Positions 1 through 7,456 of a DNA stretch of 12,369 nucleotides are shown piece after piece; position 1 is the stretch's first letter; each line of letters begins with the position of its first letter. A program made the position numbers and the translations under genes. The notes under the pieces are model-generated. The model ran no database searches, was not told the origin of the DNA, and saw only the letters and a list, made by a program, of their open reading frames with translations. The stretch is taken from NCBI GenBank assembly GCA_029051445.1, contig JAIDKP010000005.1:1-12369 (forward strand), in the 5' to 3' direction. The DNA is from Muribaculaceae bacterium. Its GTDB lineage: Bacteria; Bacteroidota; Bacteroidia; Bacteroidales; Muribaculaceae.

Positions 1-614
1 GACTCACCGAACTGTACTACAAACCGGTTGTCGTACTGACACTCCACGACGGCCTCGCGACAGGATCTTCAAGATCCGTTCAGGGATTCGACGTATATAG
101 CGCCGTCGAGAGCGCACGCGACCTGCTCGAGAACTTCGGCGGACACACATACGCCGTAGGCCTGTCACTCAAAGAAGAAAACATCCCGGAATTCACACGC
201 AGATTCGAACAATACGTCGCCACAAACATCACAGCCGAGCAGCTAAAGCCGACACTGTCCGTCGATGCTGTACTTGAATTTGCTGACATCACACAACAGT
301 TCGCATCGCTGTTGAGGCGATTTGAACCGCTTGGGCCCGGAAACCCAAAACCGGTATTCCTTTCCCGCAACGTTTCCGACTTCGGCACCAGCCGTATTGT
401 CGGGCACAACGCCGAACACCTGAAACTCGAGCTTGTAGATGACACCTCCGGAAAAGTCATGGACGCGATAGCATTCAACCTCGCCGACAAAATCGACATT
501 GTGAAATCCGGAAAACCATTCGACATTGTCTACACTATCGACCAGAACAAGCACCGATCAGCACTTCCGGGAGCATTCCAGCTGATCATCAAGGATCTGC
601 GTCCTTCACAATGA
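1..614 (+). CDS. recJ: Single-stranded-DNA-specific 5'-3' exonuclease RecJ, C-terminal part (5' truncated by window edge)
   Basis: RecJ degrades single-stranded DNA from the 5' end during recombinational repair, often after a RecQ helicase has unwound the duplex. The first complete codon is at position 3, and about 203 residues are visible before the TGA at 612-614. This is roughly the last third of a protein usually near 570 residues. The visible part starts in the DHHA1 domain, with the substrate-binding glycine/serine segment GLATGSSRSVQGFD and then LLENFGGHTYAVGLSL. It continues into the C-terminal OB-like domain, where FEPLGPGNPKPVF is a RecJ hallmark. The catalytic DHH motifs lie upstream, outside the window. 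The stop codon overlaps the ATG of the following recQ-type gene (ATGA), so the two are probably co-transcribed and translationally coupled. An open frame starting at an internal ATG (312) is only the tail of this gene, not a separate one. Confidence 0.95.
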   Translation, partial: LTELYYKPVVVLTLHDGLATGSSRSVQGFDVYSAVESARDLLENFGGHTYAVGLSLKEENIPEFTRRFEQYVATNITAEQLKPTLSVDAVLEFADITQQFASLLRRFEPLGPGNPKPVFLSRNVSDFGTSRIVGHNAEHLKLELVDDTSGKVMDAIAFNLADKIDIVKSGKPFDIVYTIDQNKHRSALPGAFQLIIKDLRPSQ

Positions 615-2519
615 CCCCCGAAGAAATACTTAAAAAATACTGGGGCTACGACTCCTTCCGCCCTATGCAGAAGGAGATCGTAGCCTCTGTTGTTTCAGGA
701 AACGACACCATCGGCCTGCTGCCGACCGGAGGAGGCAAAAGCATTACATTTCAGGTTCCGGCACTCATCATGCCGGGACTGACACTGATTGTAACGCCGC
801 TCATCTCACTCATGAAAGATCAGGTCGACAACCTGAGACAACACGGCATAACCGCGGCATGCATACACTCAGGTCTGACATTGCACGAGCGCAATCTTGC
901 TATTGACAGGTGTCGCATCGGAAAAGCGAAAATGCTTTACCTCTCCCCCGAGAAACTTGCCGACAGGAATTTCATCGACATTCTGCGGCAGATCCACATA
1001 TCCATGCTTGTCGTAGACGAAGCGCACTGCATCTCGCAATGGGGCTACGACTTCAGGCCGTCATATCTGCGCATCGCACAACTCAGAGACATATTCCCCG
1101 ACATCCCGGTTTTGGCACTGACAGCCTCGGCGACACCCAAAGTTGTCGACGACATACGCACGTCACTGCGTATGAAAGGAAACAACATCTATTCAAGAAG
1201 TTTCGACCGCGACAACCTATCCTACATTGTACGCCACACCGACGACAAGGAAAACCAGCTCCTAAGGGTACTGAACGGAGTAAAAGGCACTGCAATCGTC
1301 TATGTCAGGTCACGTCGACGCACCGTCGAGATAGCCCGGATGTTGAACGAAGAGCAGATCTCGGCATCATTCTACCACGCCGGACTGTCTGTGGAAGAAA
1401 AAAACGAGCGGCAGAACAATTGGAAACAGGGAACACTGCGGGTCATGGTTGCGACCAATGCATTCGGCATGGGGAATCGACAAACCCGATGTCAGAGTCG
1501 TCATACACTACGACCTCCCGTCATCACTCGAGGAATATTACCAGGAAGCAGGACGCGCAGGACGCGATGGAATGCCCTCATTCGCCGTCACGCTCGTTTC
1601 TCCTACCGACAAAGCCACACTATCGCGACGGCTTTCCGAGTCATTCCCCGACAAAGATTTCATCCGCAGAGTCTACAACCTTGCGGGAGTCTTTTTACAG
1701 GTAGCGGTCGGCGACGGATGGAACAGGCTCTACGATTTCAACTTCAACATCTTCTGCAAGCGTTTCTCACTTCCTCCCGTCCCCACACGCAACGCCCTCG
1801 ACATACTCACTCAGGCCGGACACATTGAGTTCAACGAGGACAGGCGATCCGCCGCACAGGTCTATATGCTGATCGACAAAGACAGCATATACACCACAAA
1901 AATTGATCCCGAGGCTGAGCGGGTTCTGAATGCTATTTTCCGCAGCTATACCGGCATATTCGCCGACTACACCCCGGTCAACGAGGAGCTGCTTGCACAC
2001 ACACTCGATCTGACACCACGCTCCGTCTACGAGGCACTGCTGCGGTTGTCATCCGCAAAAATCATCTCATTTATTCCGCGCAAATCCACACCATGGCTTA
2101 TATGGACATCCGCACGGGAAGATGCCGCACGCATCCCTATACCACGCGAGGTCTACGAACTGCGCCGCCAACGCATGGCCGAACGGCTTGAAGCCGTAAA
2201 GAAATTCGCATGGGACGACACACAATGCCGGTCTGTGACGATCCTCGACTACTTTGGCGAGAAAAACGCCACACCCTGCAGCCGCTGCGACACATGCCGT
2301 AAAAAAAACACCGCGACAAAACCGGACTCCTCTGCGGCATCACTCGCCGCAACGATCAGCTACCTCACATCCGGGCGCGGACACTCTCTCGACTACATTC
2401 TCGCGCAGATCCGGCCGGAACTACACGACAAAGCCATTGCGATACTGCGCGAGCAGCTCGACTCCCGGACTCTTGTAATGCGCGACGGCATCATTTCATC
2501 AACAGCTTCGGGTAAATAA
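611..2519 (+). pseudogene. recQ: RecQ-family ATP-dependent DNA helicase, frame broken by a one-base insertion
   Basis: RecQ is a 3'-5' DNA helicase of recombination and fork repair. The ATG at 611 overlaps the recJ stop. The first frame runs 611-1828 and carries motif 0 (GYDSFRPMQ, residues 12-20), Walker A PTGGGKS (38-44), motif Ia, DEAH (136-139) with the aromatic-rich loop CISQWGYDFRP, and TASAT (171-175). After Met287 the frame is lost. The family sequence continues one base later, in a frame open from about 1449 to the TAA at 2517-2519: [15 protein letters not shown], then [14 protein letters not shown] with the arginine fingers. Removing one G from the run 1471-1474 restores a 635-residue protein with uninterrupted family motifs. 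A zinc site C539-x16-C556-x2-C559-x2-C562 lies near the C-terminus; its spacing matches the RecQ zinc site, but it sits far downstream of motif VI. No clear HRDC domain is seen. As written, translation gives 405 residues lacking motif VI. The lesion may be a sequencing or assembly error or a recent mutation. Confidence 0.9.
1471..1474 (+). other. Frameshift site in recQ (GGGG, one G too many)
   Basis: The conserved helicase string GMGIDKPD would be encoded by GGC ATG GGA ATC GAC AAA. The sequence has GGC ATG GGG AAT CGA CAA, one extra G in a short homopolymer. Both sides read as good RecQ protein in frames one base apart, so the position is fixed to within this run. Homopolymer length error is the simplest explanation. 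A real slippage mutation is possible, and nothing nearby suggests programmed frameshifting. Confidence 0.85.
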
Positions 2520-2654
2520 TCCGCGGAACACACCCACCGGACCTGCTTCTGCCGTTGTCCGATTAACAGTTTTTGAGACCTTTTTCTGCCACCTGCCGCA
2601 ACTCTACAGCCACGGCGGGTGTTCTTTTATTGAAAACACACAAAAATTCATCAC

Positions 2655-3506
2655 ATGACATTCCTTTGCTCACTCTTAATCTCGATTTCGTCGGTGGGAA
2701 TGCCTCGTACCGACATCCCCGACCCCGTGCTTATCGACATTGCAGCCGACAGCATCGTTGTCGAAAACCTGCAGATCGAACGCTCCGCAATAAAACCACG
2801 GAAATTCACGCCATGCATCTACGACCTGCCGTATTCATGGAACAGAAGCGCCGTCAACAAAGGCCGGCTCATAGCAAACACCGGACTGCTTTTCGGAGCC
2901 GGAGCAACAATGCTTGGAATATTACAGCTTCTGCCCGAAGATGCCACAGCATGGAACAAATCCGATATCGCCCATACAAATCCTTTCAAACGCTGGTGGA
3001 AAAACGTAAGAAAAGGACCCGTATGGGATAAAGACAGACCCGTATTCAATGAAGTCCTGCACCCCTATGCGGGAGCTGCCTACTACATGTCCGCAAGAAG
3101 CCAGGGATGCAACGTATGGCAGTCATGGGCCTACTCCGCATTCATATCGACAATATTCTGGGAATATGGCATGGAGGCATTCAACGAGATACCCTCGACC
3201 CAGGATCTCATCATAACTCCGCTTGGAGGGCTAATACTTGGAGAGACATTCTACATCGTCAAGCGGCACATCGTCGACCACGACTACCGCCTGCTGGGAT
3301 CACGCCCCCTCGGCTATGTGGTGGCATTCATTACCGATCCGCTAAACGAAGCGCTCGGCTATCTGAGAGGCAACCGAGCGCATGGTTCCGCTGCGCGCCG
3401 GGGACTCATCGGCGACACTGGCATCACAATGTCTCTTTCTCCGTTGGTCAGCAATACGCCGACTGGAGGCACTTATACAGGCTTCTCCGTATCGATAACT
3501 CTTTAA
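2655..3506 (+). CDS. DUF3943 domain-containing protein (function unknown, probably envelope-associated)
   Basis: A 283-residue protein, recognised by a segment typical of DUF3943: HPYAGAAYYMSARSQG (136-151), WQSWAYSAFISTIFWEYGM (155-173), and NEIPSTQDLIITPLGG (177-192). The function of the family is not known. The start is bounded by an in-frame TGA at 2631-2633, and ATG 2655 is the first ATG after it. The N-terminus (residues 2-15) is short and hydrophobic but has no basic n-region, so export by a signal peptide is plausible but not convincing. A Gly/Ala-rich hydrophobic stretch at residues 72-93 and the aromatic-rich DUF3943 core suggest membrane contact. The last residues alternate polar and hydrophobic (TYTGFSVSITL), as in outer-membrane strands; this is an inference. 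It lies 135 bases after recQ and converges on the minus-strand gene 40 bases away. Confidence 0.8.
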   Translation: MTFLCSLLISISSVGMPRTDIPDPVLIDIAADSIVVENLQIERSAIKPRKFTPCIYDLPYSWNRSAVNKGRLIANTGLLFGAGATMLGILQLLPEDATAWNKSDIAHTNPFKRWWKNVRKGPVWDKDRPVFNEVLHPYAGAAYYMSARSQGCNVWQSWAYSAFISTIFWEYGMEAFNEIPSTQDLIITPLGGLILGETFYIVKRHIVDHDYRLLGSRPLGYVVAFITDPLNEALGYLRGNRAHGSAARRGLIGDTGITMSLSPLVSNTPTGGTYTGFSVSITL

Positions 3507-3520
3507 TACATCCCCCATAG

Positions 3521-3544
3521 TAGCTACATAAGCTATCATAGCTA
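3521..3544. terminator. Possible weak bidirectional hairpin between convergent genes
   Basis: The 40-base gap between two convergent stop codons contains three closely spaced AGCTA motifs. They include TAGCTA at 3521-3526 and again at 3539-3544, which can pair around a 12-base loop. The stem is only six pairs with no clear T-tract, so the terminator role rests mainly on position. Confidence 0.25.
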
Positions 3545-3546
3545 GC

Positions 3547-4284
3547 TCACCGTTGCAGTTCCGCAAGCATCCGCTCGAGTTGTGGCGTTTTGCACCGGCG
3601 TTCCGCCCTCGACGTATACTCCAGAGCCTCCGCCTTTGCCTCCGCATTACCCGATCGCCACTGACCATAACGGTAATTCGCAAGATAAAGCAGCGCATCG
3701 AGATTATGCGAATCAAGTTCAAGGATACGTCGGCTCGTTGCAGCCATTCCCTCTAAATCCCCCGACAGAAGTTGCCCGTAGGCAAGTGCCGGAAGAAAAA
3801 GCATATTGTCAGGAGTAGACTCAAGCAACAGAGTGGCCGTCTCCACGATACGCCCGGGATCATTCCTGAATACATAGTATTTCAGCAGACAGCGGTCGAC
3901 AACCCTTGCAAGCCAGGCATCCGACACCTTCATCCCTGAAATATACCTTTCATACATATCACACTTCCCCTGAGCTATCGATTCCCTGAAAACGCCTGCA
4001 AAAATCGTATCGATAGGCACATGACAGTCTATTCCCGCAAGAGTCTCGTCGCGGGCGGCCGAATAGTTTTTCTCCATCAGAGCCGAAACGATTGCACGCA
4101 CATGGTAAGCCGCAACCGTCCCGTTGTCATGGGCAAGCGTCCGGTAGGCCGCAAGAGAACTGGCCCATTCACCTCGTGCATAGAACTGCGACGCACGTTC
4201 CGCGAGCGGCACGCCGGCGCTCTGTCCCATAACCGGGATCACACACCAGGCAACAGCCAGTACAATCGCCATTATCCTCTTCAT
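3547..4284 (-). CDS. Small exported helical-repeat (TPR-like) protein, function unknown
   Basis: A 245-residue protein when started at ATG 4284. I prefer this to the in-frame ATG at 4308 because it gives a standard signal peptide: MKR, a hydrophobic core (IMAIVLAVAWCVIPVM), then GQSAG as a likely cleavage region. The mature part is almost entirely predicted helix, with TPR-like helix pairs. One is near residues 30-55 (ASQFYARGEWASSLAAYRTL). Another is near residues 165-205 (ALAYGQLLSGDLEGMAATSR followed by ILELDSHNLDALLYLANYRY), where the small and large residues follow the TPR spacing. No catalytic motif is visible. It probably acts in the periplasm or envelope as a protein-protein scaffold; this is inferred from export and fold only. 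It lies 106 bases downstream of ettA on the same strand, beyond a hairpin, so it may or may not share the ruvX-def-ettA transcript. Confidence 0.72.
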   Translation of the reverse strand: MKRIMAIVLAVAWCVIPVMGQSAGVPLAERASQFYARGEWASSLAAYRTLAHDNGTVAAYHVRAIVSALMEKNYSAARDETLAGIDCHVPIDTIFAGVFRESIAQGKCDMYERYISGMKVSDAWLARVVDRCLLKYYVFRNDPGRIVETATLLLESTPDNMLFLPALAYGQLLSGDLEGMAATSRRILELDSHNLDALLYLANYRYGQWRSGNAEAKAEALEYTSRAERRCKTPQLERMLAELQR

Positions 4285-4322
4285 ATCCAAAATTTCATGG
4301 GATGCCATTTTCTGTTAAGTCA

Positions 4323-4360
4323 CAAGGAGCGCCATCCGTCCATTGAGAAAGCGCCCCTTG
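4323..4360 (-). terminator. 10-bp RNA hairpin downstream of ettA (terminator or processing structure)
   Basis: On the minus-strand RNA, CAAGGGGCGC (4360-4351) can pair with GCGCTCCTTG (4332-4323) over ten pairs, one of them a G-U wobble, with an 18-base loop. On the plus-strand RNA the wobble becomes an A-C mismatch, so the structure fits the minus-strand transcript better. It starts 30 bases past the ettA stop. No run of U follows, so it is not a standard intrinsic terminator. It could reduce read-through into the downstream gene or stabilise the ettA mRNA end. Confidence 0.45.
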
Positions 4361-4390
4361 ATTCTATAACAGATCCTATACGTTGTTTGC

Positions 4391-6076
4391 TTATTCCATC
4401 AGCTTGCGGTAACGGCGGCGCGGAAGTTCCTTTCCGCCGTTTCGCGCCTTCTTCCACTCCTCGAAGTCCGAGTAGCTGCCCTGATAGAACACCACTTCGC
4501 CATCTCCTTCAAACGACAGTATATGAGTGCATATTCTGTCAAGAAACCAGCGGTCATGGCTCACGACCACTGCACAGCCGGCAAAATCGTCAAGACCCTC
4601 CTCAAGAGCGCGGAGAGTATTCACGTCTATATCGTTGGTCGGTTCGTCGAGAAGAATCACATTGCCCTCCTCCTTAAGCGCCATGGCAAGATGCAGACGG
4701 TTACGCTCACCGCCCGAAAGCACACCGATCTTCTTCTCCTGATCGGCACCCGTGAAATTGAATTTTGAAAGATAAGCGCGTGCATTCACATCACGCCCAC
4801 CCATTCTGAACGATTCCACGCCCTGGGAGATAACCTCGTAAACAGTCTTTTCAGGCAACAGATCATGATGACGCTGATCGACATACGCGACCTTTACTGT
4901 CTCGCCGACATCAAACGTTCCTGCATCAGGAGTCTCCTGGCCCATGATAAGGCGGAAAAGCGTTGTCTTGCCGGCACCGTTAGGACCGATTACACCGACA
5001 ATACCTGCTGGCGGCAGAGTAAAATCAAGATCCTTGAAAAGCTGCTTGTTGCCATAAGCCTTCGCAAGCCCCTTGCCCTCGATCACCTTGTTGCCGAGAC
5101 GCGGGCCGTTCGGTATGAATATCTCCAGACGCTCCTCTCTCTGCTTCTGATCTTCATTGAGAAGTTTGTCATAGCTGTTCAGACGCGCCTTACCCTTGGC
5201 CTGACGCGCTTTGGGAGCCATTCTCACCCATTCGAGCTCGCGTTCGAGAGTCTTGCGACGCTTCGATGCCTGCTTCTCCTCCTGAGCCATACGCTTCGTC
5301 TTCTGGTCAAGCCACGACGAGTAGTTTCCCTTCCAGGGTATACCCTCGCCACGGTCAAGCTCAAGAATCCAGCCAGCCACATGGTCAAGGAAATAACGGT
5401 CGTGTGTGATCGCGATTACAGTGCCGGGATACTGCTGCAGATGTTGCTCGAGCCAGTCGATGCTCTCGGCATCGAGATGGTTGGTCGGCTCGTCAAGCAG
5501 AAGCACGTCGGGCTGTTGAAGAAGAAGACGACACAAAGCCACGCGGCGGCGCTCGCCACCTGAGAGAGTCGATATCTGCTGGTCGTCGGGAGGACACTGA
5601 AGCGCATCCATCGCACGCTCAAGTTTGCTGTCTATGTTCCAGGCATCAGCAGCGTCAAGCTTGTCCTGAAGTTCTGCCTGACGCTGGATCAGAGCGTCCA
5701 TCTTGTCCGGATCCTCAAGCACATCTGGATCACCGAACGCAGCATTGACTTCGTCAAACTCCCTGAGCATGTCCATGATCGGCTGTACACCCTCGCGCAC
5801 TACCTCGACAACCGTCTTGTCTGGATCGAGCTGAGGTTCCTGCTCAAGATACCCCACAGAATATCCCGGAGAAAAAACCACCTCTCCCTGATAGCTCTTG
5901 TCTATACCGGCTATAATCTTGAGCAACGATGATTTACCCGAGCCGTTAAGACCGATGATACCGATCTTGGCGCCGTAGAAAAACGACAGATATATATTTT
6001 TCAGGACTTGTTTCTGAGGGGGATAAGTCTTGCTGACCCCCACCATCGAAAAAATGATCTTTTTATCGTCAGCCAT
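4391..6076 (-). CDS. ettA: Energy-dependent translational throttle protein EttA (ABC-F ATPase)
   Basis: EttA is a soluble ABC-F ATPase. It binds the ribosomal E site and gates entry into elongation according to the ATP/ADP ratio. At 561 residues it is close to the usual EttA length of about 555. The first ATPase domain has Walker A GLNGSGKS (42-49), signature LSGGE (171-175), Walker B LLLDEP with E196, and switch His225. The interdomain linker (about 235-330) is basic and helical (KRMAQEEKQASKRRKTLERE) and includes MAPKARQAKGKARL, a conserved EttA feature. The second domain has Walker A GPNGAGKT (364-371), signature LSGGE (453-457), DEP with E478 and His507. There is no transmembrane segment, and the order and linker fit EttA better than Uup or antibiotic-resistance ABC-F types. 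The gene starts 18 bases after the def stop and is probably in the ruvX-def-ettA operon. Confidence 0.95.
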   Translation of the reverse strand: MADDKKIIFSMVGVSKTYPPQKQVLKNIYLSFFYGAKIGIIGLNGSGKSSLLKIIAGIDKSYQGEVVFSPGYSVGYLEQEPQLDPDKTVVEVVREGVQPIMDMLREFDEVNAAFGDPDVLEDPDKMDALIQRQAELQDKLDAADAWNIDSKLERAMDALQCPPDDQQISTLSGGERRRVALCRLLLQQPDVLLLDEPTNHLDAESIDWLEQHLQQYPGTVIAITHDRYFLDHVAGWILELDRGEGIPWKGNYSSWLDQKTKRMAQEEKQASKRRKTLERELEWVRMAPKARQAKGKARLNSYDKLLNEDQKQREERLEIFIPNGPRLGNKVIEGKGLAKAYGNKQLFKDLDFTLPPAGIVGVIGPNGAGKTTLFRLIMGQETPDAGTFDVGETVKVAYVDQRHHDLLPEKTVYEVISQGVESFRMGGRDVNARAYLSKFNFTGADQEKKIGVLSGGERNRLHLAMALKEEGNVILLDEPTNDIDVNTLRALEEGLDDFAGCAVVVSHDRWFLDRICTHILSFEGDGEVVFYQGSYSDFEEWKKARNGGKELPRRRYRKLME

Positions 6077-6094
6077 AATTCAGTTTGATGTGGA

Positions 6095-6655
6095 TTATTT
6101 CTTTGGAGCTGTTTTTGTCTGGTAATCGCAGCGCGTACGTCCCTCGACTATATTACGCAGTTTAGATTTTATAAGCTGCTTTCTGATCGGAGAGATATGA
6201 TCGATATAGAGTTGGCCGTCAAGATGGTCGAGCTCATGCTGGACGATTCTCGACAGGAAGCCGCTCATCTCCTCCTCATGCTCGACAAAATCTTCATCGA
6301 GCCAGTTCAGCCTGATATGCTCGACACGCGCCACATTCTCCGACAGCCCCGGGACGCTCAGACATCCCTCGCTGCGGCTGACCTTCTCACCGTCAAGAAT
6401 TTCAAGCTCCGGATTGATCAGAGTAAACTTTCGGCCGGCACACTCCGGAAAATCATCGCCAAGAACATCTGCATCAATAACAACAAGGCGGATATTGCGG
6501 CCGATCTGGGGAGCCGCGAGCCCAACCCCCTCCGATGCAGCCATAGTCTCATACATGTCTGCCACAAGCTCCTTGAGTCCGGGATAAGTTTCATCGACCT
6601 CCTCGCACTCCTTCCTGAGCACAGGGTGCCCGTAAAGATATATCGGTAATTTCAT
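6095..6655 (-). CDS. def: Peptide deformylase
   Basis: This enzyme removes the formyl group from the N-terminal methionine of new proteins at the ribosome. The 186-residue protein has all three metal-site motifs. Motif 1 is GVGLAAPQ (43-50). Motif 2 is EGCLS (96-100), with Cys98 as metal ligand. Motif 3 is QHELDHLDG (139-147), with ligands His140 and His144 and catalytic Glu141. Length and motif spacing are normal for a bacterial deformylase, with a short Lys-rich tail (TKTAPKK). The start MKLPIYLYGHPVLR is the standard N-terminus for the family. The gene lies 7 bases after the ruvX stop and 18 bases before the ettA start, so it is very probably in one transcript with both and is expected to be essential. 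Confidence 0.97.
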   Translation of the reverse strand: MKLPIYLYGHPVLRKECEEVDETYPGLKELVADMYETMAASEGVGLAAPQIGRNIRLVVIDADVLGDDFPECAGRKFTLINPELEILDGEKVSRSEGCLSVPGLSENVARVEHIRLNWLDEDFVEHEEEMSGFLSRIVQHELDHLDGQLYIDHISPIRKQLIKSKLRNIVEGRTRCDYQTKTAPKK

Positions 6656-6662
6656 TTTTCTG

Positions 6663-7097
6663 TTATATGCTTTGAGTCAACTGGTAAGCCTGACTCTCAA
6701 GAAAATCATTCAGTATGATAGTGGCTGCCATAACATCTGCCTCCCCCTTGACACGGCGGCGTGACTTTCTCATTCCACCGTCAATCATTGCACGGTGAGC
6801 GAGAGTCGAGGTAAAACGCTCGTCAAAATAGACAAACTTCATCTCCGGGAAATCACGACACAGGCGGGCCACAGCCGGCTTTATGTACTTCATTGATTCC
6901 GAGGGATCGCCATGCATGTCTCGGGGCTCGCCCACGACAACAAGATCGACCTGTTCACGCGAGAAATACCCCTTGAGAAACTCAGTGAGCGACGATGTCG
7001 CTATCGTGGCGACACCGGTAGCAACAATACGCGACGTATCTGTCGCCGCAATTCCGCAGCGCTTACGTCCGTAGTCTATCGCCAGTAGCCTTCCCAT
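6663..7097 (-). CDS. ruvX: YqgF/RuvX-family RNase H-like protein (Holliday junction resolvase-like / pre-16S rRNA nuclease)
   Basis: The 144-residue protein starts at ATG 7097 (MGRLLAIDYGRKRCGIA), the family's normal N-terminus, with a D-x-G in strand 1 (Asp8). Further family motifs are VVGEPRDMHG (54-63), FDERFTS with Glu93 (91-97), and GEADVMAATIIL with Asp121 near the C-terminus. These acidic residues form the RNase H-like active site. In Escherichia coli the protein matures the 5' end of 16S rRNA; a Holliday-junction role has also been proposed. An in-frame upstream ATG at 7202 would add 35 residues, but that extension is encoded mostly by the 85-bp intergenic repeat and is not a family feature. 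This is the first gene of the ruvX-def-ettA cluster, with a TATATTTG promoter box 17 bases before its ATG. Confidence 0.93.
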   Translation of the reverse strand: MGRLLAIDYGRKRCGIAATDTSRIVATGVATIATSSLTEFLKGYFSREQVDLVVVGEPRDMHGDPSESMKYIKPAVARLCRDFPEMKFVYFDERFTSTLAHRAMIDGGMRKSRRRVKGEADVMAATIILNDFLESQAYQLTQSI

Positions 7098-7114
7098 TTT
7101 CACGTAATTTCCTG

Positions 7115-7122
7115 CAAATATA
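7115..7122 (-). promoter_or_regulatory. Bacteroidota-type promoter -7 box for ruvX-def-ettA
   Basis: The minus strand reads TATATTTG, an exact match to the Bacteroidota -7 consensus TAnnTTTG. A start site about 7 bases downstream would leave a leader of only about 10 bases before the ruvX ATG. No convincing -33 TTTG is seen; the nearest candidate is a TTTT about 16 bases upstream, inside the first repeat unit. The box straddles the end of the 85-bp repeat. Confidence 0.55.
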
Positions 7123-7315
7123 CGAAGAATATTCGACGAAAAGAAGAGCGAAAGTCGGCCCTTGGCCGGGTCGCGATGGCGTAAGCCACTTCTTTGAATC
7201 AACTATACGAAGAATATTCGATGAAAAGAAGAGCGAAAGTCGGCCTTTGGCCGGGTCGCGGTGGCGCAAGACACTTCTTTGAATCAACTATACGAAGAAT
7301 ACTCTATCGAAAGAA
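7119..7315. repeat. 85-bp direct tandem repeat, two full copies plus a decayed third, with internal hairpins
   Basis: Unit 1 (7119-7203) and unit 2 (7204-7288) differ at 5 of 85 positions (four transitions, one transversion). A third start at 7289 keeps TATACGAAGAATA and then decays by about 7315. Each full unit can fold. An outer stem AAAGAAG/CTTCTTT (7140-7146 with 7189-7195 in unit 1) encloses GCGA/TCGC (7148-7151 with 7171-7174) and CGGCC/GGCCG around a three-base loop (7156-7168). Unit 1 also has TGGC-GTAA-GCCA (7177-7188), which unit 2 loses through a C-to-A change. Each unit starts next to the palindrome GAATATTC (7127-7134, 7212-7219; one mismatch in the third copy). It fills most of the ruvX-sppA divergent gap. 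It could be a dispersed palindromic element, a structured RNA or leader, or a duplicated promoter region; the sequence alone does not decide. Confidence 0.9.
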
Positions 7316-7456
7316 CATCCTATAGCATACATCACGCCGCCCCCTGCCACACACATATCCGATTTCAGCAACGGAATTTCAACAATTTTAACACACAACA
7401 CGCCTTTATACCCGATTTTTATCAGCACCTCTTCCCGTCAGTTCCTTTATTTAAGC
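7316..7456. other. AT-rich intergenic spacer upstream of sppA
   Basis: This is the remainder of the divergent intergenic region between the repeat and the sppA promoter box. It is richer in A and T than the genes, with short A/T runs such as TTTCAACAATTTTAAC. I see no credible reading frame, tRNA or strong hairpin in it. Confidence 0.6.

Noticed and set aside
1449..1480. Programmed ribosomal frameshift in recQ
   Set aside because: There is no slippery heptamer of a known type and no obvious downstream stimulatory structure. A one-base homopolymer error or mutation is simpler.
910..1704. 264-residue alternative frame within recQ
   Set aside because: The composition is Arg/His/Ser-rich, as expected from an out-of-frame read, while the overlapping frame carries the DEAH and TASAT helicase motifs.
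4865..5563. 232-residue plus-strand open frame opposite ettA
   Set aside because: It is antisense to a conserved ABC-F gene and has no recognisable motif. Its length is explained by the codon bias of the real gene.
6197..6649. 150-residue plus-strand open frame opposite def
   Set aside because: It is fully antisense to an intact deformylase with all active-site motifs, and the product resembles no family I know.
7063..7287. Minus-strand open frames starting at 7202 and 7287 with similar N-termini (MIQRS..LRHRDPAKGRL), suggesting an extended ruvX or a duplicated small protein
   Set aside because: The similarity is only the 85-bp DNA repeat read twice. As 85 is not a multiple of 3, the two copies enter ruvX in different frames. 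The family's normal start is ATG 7097.
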